A DNA stretch of 64,000 nt, from positions 372,001 through 436,000 of the forward strand of contig NJPS01000067.1 in NCBI GenBank assembly GCA_002946415.1, written 5' to 3'. Of this stretch, positions 9,996 to 21,700 are shown piece by piece. The notes under the pieces are model-generated. The model ran no database searches. It was not told the DNA's origin and saw only the letters and a program-made list of their open reading frames with translations. The position numbers and the translations under genes were made by a program. Numbering within the stretch: position 1 is the stretch's first letter; every line of letters begins with the position of its first letter. The DNA comes from Rutstroemia sp. NJR-2017a BVV2. Lineage: Eukaryota > Ascomycota > Leotiomycetes > Helotiales > Rutstroemiaceae.

Positions 9996-10839
9996 TTTGG
10001 ATGAATCTGCTGTCACTTCTGAATTGCGATGATGCCGAACTTGTTAAATTTACTGATAGTATGTAGTGGAGAGAATGGGAGATGCTTTTTCGGATCTGTG
10101 AGGTAAAAGTTGGTATAGACTCAAGCTACAGGATCTATAGTATAAGTTGAATGTGTGAGATTGATGATCGAGCAGAAACTTGTAGGAAGGTGTATGTTAT
10201 GTTACTAGTCGGATGCAAGTAAGTAGAATAGTAATGACCACTGGAGATCAAAGTCCGCTTGTATGTGTTTTCGAAATTGCGTTCAGCACTTACGACTCGC
10301 ACTTTCGTGTAAGGAAAGGGCCAAAGGCCCTCCTTGAGTCGTTGGTCAGCCGTTGACTGCGACCACTGGAAACAGGCTGTGCTGGCGCCAAGTTCGAGAA
10401 ATCCTGATGTTTGAAATATCAATAAAAACACCTTCCGCACTAATACAACATAAACCTGGGGTATTCAGTCTTCACTTGGTTCAACCATAGAAGAATAAAC
10501 GAACGCTGTTGCTCGAAATAGAAATTCAGGAGAACATATGAAACTGTGCTTGGTACCAACATCAATACCTAGCAATATTACATGATATAGAATGTTAATT
10601 CATCTCGTAATGTCAGTAGGCTTAACTAAAAACTTATTCTTTAGTCACCTACATCCCGACCCTTTTTTGTTTCACTTAGGGTCTCCTTGGGAGACGAATA
10701 GCAGATACAGCTTTACAAGCCGATCAAGAGACCTATGCGCTAAAAGCTTCAGATCAAGCGTTACCTCTGAGATAGAGGTAGGCTGTAAAATGGGTACCTA
10801 TAGGTTGGTTTTCTAGCTGTCTCATCTATCTATGTACCT
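9996..10839. other. intergenic, upstream of the orphan gene
   Basis: No supported gene, repeat or RNA recognised; presumably contains the promoter of the leftward orphan gene. Confidence 0.4.
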
Positions 10840-11160
10840 AATCAGGGGTGGTATATGCCAGAAGTGGGCTTGTGATAGCTAATGGGTAGTGAAAATGGCC
10901 TCCAACCCACCCAATTGGTACCCATCAGTCATCATAACCCACCCGGTGGTAGGTTCGCGGCCTACTTGCAACCACTCAACCTACCCATAGGTAACCTAAC
11001 CCCGTGGGTATGCTCACAGCTTACTAATACGTACCTATGTGAATCTACCAACAGGTAGTATGTATTAGTTGTTATAACCTATCTATAGGTGCCCGAACCC
11101 GGCGGTTACCCGACCTACCCGGTGGGTAAGTTCGCTGCCTCGATAGTGGTCGAAGTTATG
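10840..11160. repeat. degenerate palindromic repeat island
   Basis: Many copies of short, partly self-complementary motifs around ACCCGGTGGGT, CCTACC and GGTAGG. Two longer related copies stand near 10938 and 11115: both start C(C/T)ACCCGGTGG, continue with GTTCG and then a GGCCTAC or TGCCTCG end. They lie about 177 bases apart in the same orientation. The copies are diverged and no open frame crosses them. It could be an old miniature element or a decayed minisatellite. Confidence 0.55.
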
Positions 11161-11260
11161 ACCACGATCCCACGAAACAACACGAAGGATTCCTGTGAGC
11201 CCTAAAAGTGACGCCACTCCTTGGGAGTGGTTATATGAGTGGATTCTGCTTCACAGTTAC

Positions 11261-11320
11261 GCGAAAGGTTACACGAAGGGTTATACGAAGGATTACACGA
11301 AAGATTATACGAAACTTACG
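11261..11320 (+). repeat. 12-bp minisatellite ACGAARGRTTAY, five units
   Basis: Five 12-bp units in register from 11261 to 11320, the first and last diverged. In one frame they read YTKG/YTKD repeats within a 67-codon open frame, but no gene structure supports translation. Confidence 0.85.
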
Positions 11321-12045
11321 AAAGATCTCACGCAGAATTATTATAGTTTACAACATGAGAAGCATAAAGAGGTTAAAAGAGTTACATTCTATATCTAACG
11401 AACTATATGTGAATCGCTTCTTTATGTTACGAGAAACAGATTAATCGTACCACAGTCAGTGAAAACTCTGCACCCTAAACCGTCCTATAATTGTCGTCTG
11501 ATCCCAATTCCCATACAAGAGATAATACTTTGAATGCAAGACACCTGCGTTTGGGAAGATCCACTTTTAAAGAAAGCCCAACGAGATCATCTTGAATCGA
11601 CACCAGCGAGTGTGAAGATTCAAGCCTCCATTTGTAAAATAAGTGGAATTGCCAACAGTTCGCTTTATAGCTCACTGAGTCACTGGTATGTATATCCTCA
11701 ATTCACGTGGCGCCGACAATGTTTTGATGTTGTCAAGATGCAGTATGCCACTCGACAACTTGAACAGAACTGATTACTTAGCAGTGCCAAAGTAACTGCA
11801 GTGAACTTCCGCTCAAAGTTTCCCCTCTCCTGTCTCCTCTTCCTGGACTTCGTCCTCATGTAAGAAAATTCTGTAACCTTATAAGTTATTCACTTGAATA
11901 TTTTCTCGTCTGTGCCTAAGCTTCAAGATTGTTGGTCTCTAAGTCTCTTACTTGATTGCGGCGGCAGGGGACTCTGGAACTTGAATGTGATGTTTAACTA
12001 GGAAACTCCAAATCGCCACTGGCATATTGAAGTGAACTCTCAACG
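11321..12045. other. intergenic
   Basis: No gene, RNA or repeat recognised. Confidence 0.4.
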
Positions 12046-12601
12046 TTACCACCTCCAAAGCGCATTACGACGGGTTCTCAGGCCTTCTTGATCATACATT
12101 TTATAACCCAATACTATATCTTCAGTGAATGTCGATTTCGAAGCCAACGTAGAAGGAAGTCTCCCATGGGACTTGAGTTTTTGCCGTAGTTTGACTTGGG
12201 AAGTTGGGAAGGAAGAATTATCGATGAACAAAGAATTAGTTGAGATCTGTTGTTTGAAGTTGTTTCTAGCGCTGTATTGCAGTGAAAATGACGGTACATG
12301 AGAATAACATGCTTGAGTGCTTGCATGTTGCTTTATTTTCGTTTGTTGTCTGTCGACCAGATTTTGTTTCCACGGTAAAAAGAAAGATTTTCTCCTTGAG
12401 GAGATCATTGAAATCTTGGAGGTCCACACTTTGAGCATGGCTTTTGGGGTCGATGCCGTCTTCTATTATCCCGTGAGAGGACAGCAGAGAAATCTGAAGT
12501 CTTATGGAAACAGAAAGACACAAGAACTTGAAGCATAGGTGTTTAACTAACAATGCACTGGATTGGTGCAGCAAATCAAAGACGGTCAGAACTCGTGCCA
12601 C
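12046..12601 (-). other. coding-like region, gene uncertain
   Basis: Two overlapping minus-strand frames (12438-12046 and 12601-12266) each have stretches with ordinary protein composition, for example SSHGIIEDGIDPKSHAQSV in one and SKSTFTEDIVLGYKMYDQEG in the other. They could be exons of a small gene or remains of one, but I could not settle a splice that joins them and recognise no domain. Confidence 0.2.
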
Positions 12602-15600
12602 TATTCGGAGAACAAATATTCGCGCAAGCTAGACTCGAGAGAACGACTGCGTCCTGATTTTAGCCACATGATGCACATGCGTAATGCTGACCGTAGGGAT
12701 TTTGACAAGTATGTGGAATCGATGATGCCAACTTGGATGGTCCGCTCAGAATATCATAGGTTTGCAATCACATTTATTTAGTTTACTCTGGCAATAATGA
12801 TGGCGCTCAGTCTGGACTCTGGATTTCCAGTTGGTGCTTTGCCTTGAGGGACTACTAAAATCTCAAATTTCTGAGAAAGGTTTCGACTATGCCAATTTCA
12901 TCATTGCACTGAGACGACTCGGCACCGGTTCTGACGGGTGTAGAAGCACGCTACATCTCGAGGATCAGAGAGGTGATCATAATTGTGCAGTCTGTGACTC
13001 TGTGAATCTGTGACTGAAGGAGCCGGTGCATCGAATCGTGCAAATATTAACAAAGTGAAGTATGAGAGATGCATTACACACGTAAGTGAGCCCGTACGTT
13101 ATGTTATGTTGAGGGGGGAAATTTTACGCCCTCTGGATAGGGAGATTGTAGTGCACATGGTTGAAGACCACACCACCATGGAGGCGCTTACTATGCTATA
13201 CTAAATGTATGCTTGATCAGTACTAGCATGTGCTGTTCAGCCAAAGGAGCAGAGTTTCGGCGAGTGAAGGCAAGATCGTCATTGATCTCACCGGAGATTT
13301 TATCCAGTAGCCAAGGACGTCTAGTCACTACTTAAGCGCAGTATGGAGATGTCACTCCTACTACTCATGTATTCCAGCCAGCATCCAACTGCTCCTCTCG
13401 TACAAGTCCCACGTACTACCCCATCCTTAGTTTCTCCATTCGTCTACTTTCACCCATTCTGTCAACCCGCCACGCCAACCCAACCCCGCGCGACGCTACA
13501 CAAAACTACACGCCGACTAGGTAACACCTAAACAAGCAAGCAAGCAAGCAAGCAAGCACACAAACAGACAAACCGCCTACTCCTCCAGCTTCTAGCAACT
13601 AACGCAAAATGCATGTATACTGCAAGATGAAAAGTTTGTTTGCGTCTCTCCGGTAGTGGGTTTTAATTTCCTTGTTCTGACAGCGATCTAATAAGACGAA
13701 GTGGACACGAAAACGTCGTTCGTTCGTCCTACTTCTTTTCCCTCACATACTTCAAGTTCGGAACGCTAATCGTCCTCCAATACAGACAGAGCACGACACG
13801 ATGATGAATGGTCCATCAGTTCATCCAGCCTAAACTGCAAGCACAAGACGCGACTCCTCATCGTCTCTCTACACCAGCCTTCCCTTCCACAACACAGGCG
13901 AATATGCAACGGTGCATGCATGCGCACATGAACGGTTTGGGGGCGGAAAATGGCGCATCATCAGGCACTGTAACTGTGGCCGATGAGATACCGGGAGTTT
14001 GATGTATGTATGTATATAGGAGGGCAAGTGACGGTGAGGATAGCTACATTACGGTTCTGGCGAGCTGCATTTTCTATTATGCAGGAGCTTAGCATGCGTG
14101 GAAGAGGAGGGATGAACTGGCTTGGTGCTTGTACTGTGCTTGTAATAACTGGCTCGTAGCTGTCGCAGTTCTCGCAGGGCAATTACAGTGGGTGTTTGGT
14201 CATGGGTGGATGTTTGTACTTTCAAGTTGGGCAAGGAGAGAATGTGCTATGTTTTGGTTATTGCAGAATTGCAGTAGAATAATTCATCGGCTATCAAGGT
14301 CGCAAGGTGGCTACACCGAGTGTGGAGTATCACTCTATCCTATTGCGCTGTTCCTCTCCCTTTCTTGGTCTTTTTCATTTGTTTCCGTATCGTGGATGCG
14401 CTGTGTTCATCTATCCATCCATCACCCTATCGCATGTCCTTGAACGCAAAACACTCGCGATAAACAGTCAAGTTGCCGGACCGGTTTCATCTCTACTTTC
14501 CTTGCGTTCGATGTGGACATCGACGTTGGCTGCCACAGCCCATGGCATCATACCGTGTGGACATAAACATCGTGCCGAACAATGCTCGAGTGGACAACCG
14601 CCACTACCTTCAGCATCGCCGTCACATCACAGCAAACAAAGAAGTTCTCAAGTGGACATTCCAGCTGGCAGTCCAAAGCTGAAAACTCAACTCATCTTGC
14701 CCCTGGCCCTGGCCCTGGCCTGTCTGGCCTTAATATCCTGAATCGGGTCCCTCTTGAACCACAATGTGAGCGAGAACTCAGTTTCGTTTCGTTCCGTTTC
14801 ATTTCCGCAGTCTGATCTTCACTACGCATCGGCATCGCCATCGTCCGGAAACATGTCCAAACCTTGCTCTTTGTCCATGTCTGATGTTTCCTCAACTACA
14901 ACGTATTTGTAAACTTAATCAATCGGCCAACTTTTGGGAGAATAGGTGAATAAGTACCTCCTAGATGTAGGTAGTCATGTTTGAGCCCACGAAAACAGAC
15001 CACAGAGAACAAATAGACAAGCATATTGAGTTTTCTTTTCGATTAACAACTTATCTATCTATTACTGCGAAACGGCCATTAGGTAGCTGTCTGGATTGAC
15101 TTTTCTTCCAATTATCCTAACTAGTCATATTTTCTTTCCTCTACCTCGCCAACCATCCCTCAGAAATCAATTAAAGAAACCATCATCATCAAGGGGTACA
15201 AGATCAATCAGTCAAGTTGATCGATCCATGAGCCCATCAGTCCGTCCCTCCATCCCACACATGCGTATCCAGTGAATTAAAGTCTCGCTCGCGCCACAAT
15301 CAGAGAAAAAAAAGACCCCTGAATGAATAAGTAAATCAAGAAAATGCATCCCAGCCTCAAACTCCATTTCCTGTATGTATGAGTGCATTAATGACAGCTG
15401 TGCTCCTCCCAATGAATACCCATACTGTCCATGCCCTTGCCCTTACATGTTCCACTCCTGAAATAACCAAAAGAGGAGTTACAGACAAGAAGAAAACAGG
15501 AGAGTAAATCCTCCAGGGACAAGGAAAAGCAAGAAACAAATCTACCCTAATAAAAGAAAGATAATTGCTGTTTTTGACGCCATTTACGCCCATTGAATGT

Positions 15601-16189
15601 AGTGTAGAAGAACAATCCAGGTGAGCTTGTGTCTGTATTTTTTCGAGTGATTTTTGTTGATACGTCGATGCAGAATCCAAGAAGACAATGTAGAACATAG
15701 TAACCAAGAATAAGCCATTGCACTGCTACGACTCTGTGCTTGGCTGTTGTGTGTTGTGTTGTTCCAAAATTGTGTGCGGCTGGTTCGCTATTTAAAATCC
15801 GAACGTGCCAAGAAGATTCATCCAGTCAGGGAATTGAAAAAAGTAGAAAACAAAGGAAACTAGGTCGCCGACGGGAGAAAAAGGGCGGGGACGATTATTA
15901 GGGGTAAATTGCGAATGGTCCCGCCAAGTAGGTAAGATTTGCTCCGTCTGAAAAAAAGGAACAACAGCTCCGTTCAAAAAGCGGAGGGGAGTCGAGATAC
16001 GATGCAGAAAATGCAAATTACAGAAAAACTGAGAATATTGATCGGATCTGCTGTGAAGCCGAAGAAGTGAAGTGAGGGGTATCAGAGCTCAAATGAAATG
16101 AGAAGTGAAGGCTGGCATGGAAAATAAATGCCTGTTGGGTCATTGCCAAAACGTGTTGATTTGTAGGCTTCCAACTAGAATCAGACAGC
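12602..16189. other. long intergenic region, 3' flank of the Cys/His-module gene
   Basis: No supported gene. It contains an AAGC microsatellite (13532-13558) and a CCCTGG triple repeat (14701-14720). Sequence from about 15.2 to 16.19 kb is the probable 3' untranslated side of the leftward gene that ends at 16190. Confidence 0.45.
13532..13558 (+). repeat. (AAGC)6 microsatellite
   Basis: Six near-perfect tandem AAGC units in non-coding sequence. Confidence 0.93.
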
Positions 16190-18789
16190 CTAGTCATGGC
16201 GCCGAGCACTCGCGGATTTGCTGCTTTGCGGAGGGCTTCGCTCATATTTTATCTGAGGAAGAGGTGTGTGACTACCACGAGCGCTTGACATTGCATGTTG
16301 TTGAAGATGGAGGTGGTTCATAGGTGAGCTTGAATGGCGCATATGACCATGTTCGTGATGAGGAGCAGGAAGATGGCTGTTACCACCATATGATTGCTGG
16401 CGTTGACGCTCATCGTAGTAATGATGCCGTGGGCCTCCGAATTGAGGATTCTGATACCGTGGAATGGTGAACTCAACGCCCTGATTGTAGTGCATAGCAC
16501 CTGGCATTGAATAATGCATCCCTCCACGACCGACAACCATTTCTGAACGAGAACGTTGATGGCCAGGACGAGAACTATTAACCCCCATGGTATATTCACC
16601 TCCGTTTTCGAATCGACTTATTTGAGCGACTGAGCCAGAATTCAATCTCTGGGGAACCGGTGCAGGAAGTGGTGGGTCCACAACCGTTATAGATTGAGCA
16701 TATGAGCGACTATGCATCATTGGGGAAGATTCTCTGGAATCCCTTCCATCTAACTGTATTGGACGATTTTCATCAATTCTGGAGAATTGAGGGCGATGAG
16801 AGGTCTGGCTGTGTCTAGCAAAGGTTGGATTTGCAGGGTATAGATGAAAAGCAGGCTCTTCCGCAGACTGGTTAGTTCTTCGGCGCTTTACCAGATGTGG
16901 CTCCTGAATGGTCGTGACAGGATTTCCGTATCCGACTGCCCGGTCGACGGGTTGACTGAGTCGGCGGTCTGGACTGGCAGAGTACTGAGGTGGGTGGACA
17001 CCACTGCCGAGACCGACACCAAGAGATTGAGAACGCTTATGTCCAATGTTGGCTGGCTTGCGCTTCGCGTAGCCTTTGGGTGACTTTGGTTCCTGTTGAT
17101 CAACGATGATGTTGGGAAGAATTTCAATGTCTGGGAAACAAGGCATCAAATCTTCGAGAATCTCGGTATGCAGACGGTTGAAAATGGAGAGGATTTCCTC
17201 GGTGCTATAGCCCTTTCCGCATAAACCCAACAACCAATCTGGTACAGCAGTCGCTGGTCTTAAGTTTGCTTGAGCAGCCTCGTCATCATCATCCTCGTCC
17301 TCTTGAGCAGGAGCGCGTCTCTTGCGTTTGTTACCATTAAGTTCATCCAATCGTTTTTGTTCACGCTTTCGAACAGCCAAACCCCAATCTTGAACGGTGC
17401 CTGCATATCCATTGGCCATATTCTGTTGCGACCAGTCGTGGACGCGACGGATCTGCTGTTGTACCAAGGCGCATTGAAGTTTCGCGTATTCTTTTGGATT
17501 TCGATAGCGACTTCTCTGATAATGCTTTCGGCAATAATGTACCCAGACTGATTGTGGAATCAATCTAGTGCACATCTTGTTTCTACCAAAGATGTGCGAA
17601 ATAGCTTTTCGTGGCTGCGAACCAGTATCACAGTTGATCGTGTACATACATTTAGGCGGTTGATCCGGATCAATATCTCCCTCCGCATCGACATCCTCAC
17701 CAGGCATGTTGGAGACGGCCGAGCCCACTGGTGATGTGACATCTGGCTGCTCAGTAGCTAGCAGCGGGACCAAGTCAGATGCAGGGGTAACGGAGGTCGA
17801 TGAAGTATGGCTCGGTTGACTTGTATTTCTGGGGAAGATTGGAGCAGAGCTAGTCCGCTTGTGGGTTTTTAAGTCTGAAGTCGAGCTGCTTGCGTTGGAA
17901 AAACTCGAAAGCCTGCTGCTTCTAGTTTCTTGTTAGTTTCATTGCTATTTTGAAGATGGCTCGACTCCTATTCAGTGAATAATATCGGGGTCACTAGATG
18001 TACGTACTTTTCCGTGGTCGGCGAATCATTCTCCCTTTCACCATTCTTTGTGCTTGATGCATGTTGGTTTGAACGTGGGATTAGCATCAAATCGCTGGGT
18101 GAGCCAGAGCGTTTGAGATAATTTGTGTCGATAGGCCGGATAGACTCGGTTTCGTCGAGTAAGTTCGTGATTGATGGTACGGCAGCCATGCTCTGAGACC
18201 GGTATTTCTGACTGTCTCCCGTGCACTGTGAAGCTTGTTGCTGCTCAGCAAGAGCTGCAAGTGCATCTAGTGACTCTGTTGGAGATGGCATGAGCCCGCG
18301 AATATCAGTAGGAGACGCGGGTGCCGAGTGACACTCGATCTGGGGGGTTGTCGAAGATTCAGAAGATCGATTCGAATCCGTAGAATTACCACAAATAATA
18401 TTGCTATTACTGCCAAATGAAAAAGGATGAATGCTGTTGACTGTGCTCATAGAAGAGAATCGAGAATGTGTGGTCGAGTTTGTCGTCGAATTTGTTGTAG
18501 AAGTAAAAGAGGATAAGCTACTGCGACTGTCTGAAGACTTATGACAGGGTGACTTCGCCGACTCAATCGATTGTGAATCAAATGAGTGAATCTGAAGGGA
18601 GCCGTTGCCACTTTCATTTGCTGTGCTCGTAATTGGTGAGATTGCCGTATGATTTAATGTGTTGATGGGCAGTGAATATCCTCCTGCATCCCAAGGGGTC
18701 CGATTCCGAGACGGCGGTGCCTGCCTCGCCTCTTGCTTTCGCTGCTCTGCAGCGACATTGCTAAAATTCAATAAAGAAGTTACGTCCAT
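16190..18789 (-). CDS. conserved fungal protein with Cys/His module (ORP1-like)
   Basis: Large protein of 837 aa from exons 18789-18008 and 17921-16190. The intron (17922-18007) has a GTACGT donor, an AACTAAC branch point and a TAG acceptor. Residues 1-340 are Ser/Thr/Asn-rich and probably disordered. The conserved core spans about residues 345-440: PPKCMYTINCDTG, then ISHIFGRNKMCTRLIP, then VWVHYCRKHYQRSRYR and LQCALVQQQIRRVHDW. Its Cys and His spacing (CX5C, a lone Cys, HYCX2H) would suit metal binding; this is inference. An Arg/Lys patch NKRKRR just after the core looks like a nuclear signal, followed by an acidic run and a second conserved block VPDWLLGLCGKGYSTEEIL. The tail is His/Gln/Ser-rich. 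I recall homologs annotated as ORP1-like in filamentous ascomycetes, but their function is not known to me. A nuclear regulatory role is plausible. Confidence 0.75.
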
Positions 18790-21700
18790 TGTTGCGTTAA
18801 ACCAGAGCGTATCGGGATATAGAAGATCAGTCTCAGTCCAGGTCCTCAGGTAAATATCTCCACCTCACAACAAGATCCTATAGCTCTCGATTTCATATGT
18901 GCCTCTAGCAACACTTCTTCATTCGAATCGAATAGGAACAGATATGAAGAGCAGCACTTATGCTGTTTGTCGATTCAATATAATAAGTCTTCGAAAACTC
19001 AGTCAGTATTCAAATCCAAGGACGTGGATATGTGGCAATAAAGTGTACTGAGTAGTGGACTGTTTCAAAACTTGTCTTGAACTAAAGGCCTTTACAGAAA
19101 AGGACGCTTCCTAGTCCAGATAGACTTCGAGAGAGTGATACTGTATAAAAACAGTGGTGCAAATCTGAGGGCTCATGCGGCTTGACAAGGCTAAGGTCGT
19201 AGCTGGATCGACATCCGACAATGCATTGACCTCATCGGACACGTTCGAAACAGCTATTGCGAAGCTGGTTGTATCGTGGATATCGTCCAAACATCTGACC
19301 TGATGTGATGGTCAACGGATCTACCAGAGTCCGGAAGAAACAATGAGATAATCTTAAGTCTCGTCGAAACGTTTGATAGCTTTACAGCTTGGACGGGAGA
19401 CAGTCTGCTTTGCTTGGATACTTGATATATCAGGCAGTTTGGACACAATGAGATGGTTGTCCTGTTTCTCGAGCACAGAATTGACTAGTGCTCGAAAAAG
19501 TGTTGTGAGAGGGGTGTGTATAATTGCCAAGTATAGGTGGACAAGTTTATGTCGAGGACATTTGAGTTCGGAGGATATCTGATGATGATAGATTCGACAA
19601 ACAATGTAGTTCCGAAGTCATTCAAAGAGATTGCAGTAGTGCGAGAAAGATAGGATGAAGCCAAGAGAGGATTTACACTACTAAAAGTGAGGTAGGGCTG
19701 CTTTCGGGTATGCGTGGCCGGCTACGAGGACAGAAACAACTTTTGAAAAGGTAACGGGGCGGCGACCGACATAACCATGATCATAACCATGAAGATTAGC
19801 AACATGAGCAGCATGTAGCATGAGAGGCAAGCGCTGGGTCCTGTAAGAAGAAGGACATTGGACCGATTGGGGTCATCAAATCCGGGATATCCAATCCAGT
19901 GTCTTCACAGGTATGAGCTGCATGAGTGCATTGAGTGTACTAACGAAGACGAGTGTTTGAAGTTCGAATTCCCCACACTCAGACTTCTATCTTTTCTATC
20001 CTTCTCTCAAGGCCTGATCCATGCTGACTGAGCCCATCTTTTCGGAGCCTTGTCGATAGTAGTCCAGGGGTCCTAGGTTGAGTTTGAACGAACCATCTCT
20101 GGGCCTTGGCCTTGGTTGTGCTCGGCAGACCCATGGCTGGGCACTTTGCAGCCGTGTGGCAGTGTATCCCGCTGTGTTTCGAGATTTCTTTCTAGGACTA
20201 GATTTGGAGATGGGAGATCATCATCTGAACACTTGGATCGTCTTCGCCCGGATCATAACCTTAGTGAATCACAATTGATACAATAAACGATTGACCCCAA
20301 CACTCCACAAACTCCTTTGAGCAATTGATGCGAGGGTAAGAGAAAGCATCGATTTCTGTCAGTTATAAATTCAAGCTGGCGTGTTGTTGTTGAAAAGTCC
20401 GACGTGCGAGACGAAGCATCAAACATTTTTTCCGTTTCTCTTGGAATTTTCCTTGAGCTTGGGATTATTTGGTCTCAATGCAAGCGGCGAGCGGCGATCG
20501 GCCATTTCGTAGACTGGCACGACTGGTAATCTGGCTGGCGTATATACGTCTGACCACTGTTTATTATTGTAGAGCTAAAATCCGCACGGGCAGATGCAGT
20601 TCGGTAGTCCGAGTGCATCGGCTCTTACTGCCTCTCTGCGCACACCCTTGCCCCTCCCATACCACGCAGAAAGTTTTTGTCTGTTCTGCAATTTGTTGAG
20701 AGGGTGGAAGCAGAGTCGATCTGAGTCGTATTGCTCACGACAAAGAATGAAATTACACAATCGGGTATCGCAGAGGTTGGCTGTCTAGTTGGCTGTATCA
20801 TTTGCAGCATGTTTCGTCGTCCCCCATCCACCCCCTCATGTTTGCAGCCACGCGGAAGCTAAATGTACCTTCGTATAAGGGGAAAAGGGCAGGACATCCC
20901 ACATGAGGCTGACCTATGAATAAATGTGTTGCCATCGTGATTGAGCATGTCGTGGAACGATTGCCACCTTTTGATGACAGCTGCTGTGTAGAAGGGGTTG
21001 TGTGCATGGTACGGTAAATTTTGCGGAAGGTTCGAGAGATCGAGAGGATTTGTTTATGTTCATAAGACTTACAGCCAATCCGGTTCGCATCATGTCGAGT
21101 TTCTATTCTCACCCGGGTTCAGCTGCTGGTGCTGATGTCCTTGTTGTTTGTATTTTGTTGATGCCAGCACATCCTTCCATCTCTTCCAATGCAGAGGAGG
21201 ACAGAGCAGGAGGTCCGAATCGGGGAATGAGCTAGGGCTTGTCACTTTATTTCTCATAATTTTTGATGTCCTGTTTCACTCTTTCACTCTTTCCTTGAGA
21301 AAGGCGTCGTCATCGGACATGTTGAACGGCGTCGAGAAGGATGAGTTGCGTTCCCAATTAAGGTGGTTAATAGTTTACTAGATTGCAAAAGCCACTGACG
21401 GCCTGGACAAGAAATGTGAATATGTAAGAAAATGCGCGGAAGTTGCAGCTGCAGGAAGAGGCAGACAGATGCATGTCTTCTTTCCTCGCGGACTCATTGT
21501 GATTGGTTGGGACAAGATGGGAGATGATGGGAGATGGAATGAGTGGCCGAGGGTTTTGTTTCATGTTCTACTAGGATTATGCACCGTCCAAGATCGGGTT
21601 GCGATCATCTGTCTTTTAATCATCTCGAAAAATAAGCAGAACCCGACCAGGCCCAGGGCTCGAAAAGGAAGAAAAGAAGGGAGAACAAGGACGAGAACAA

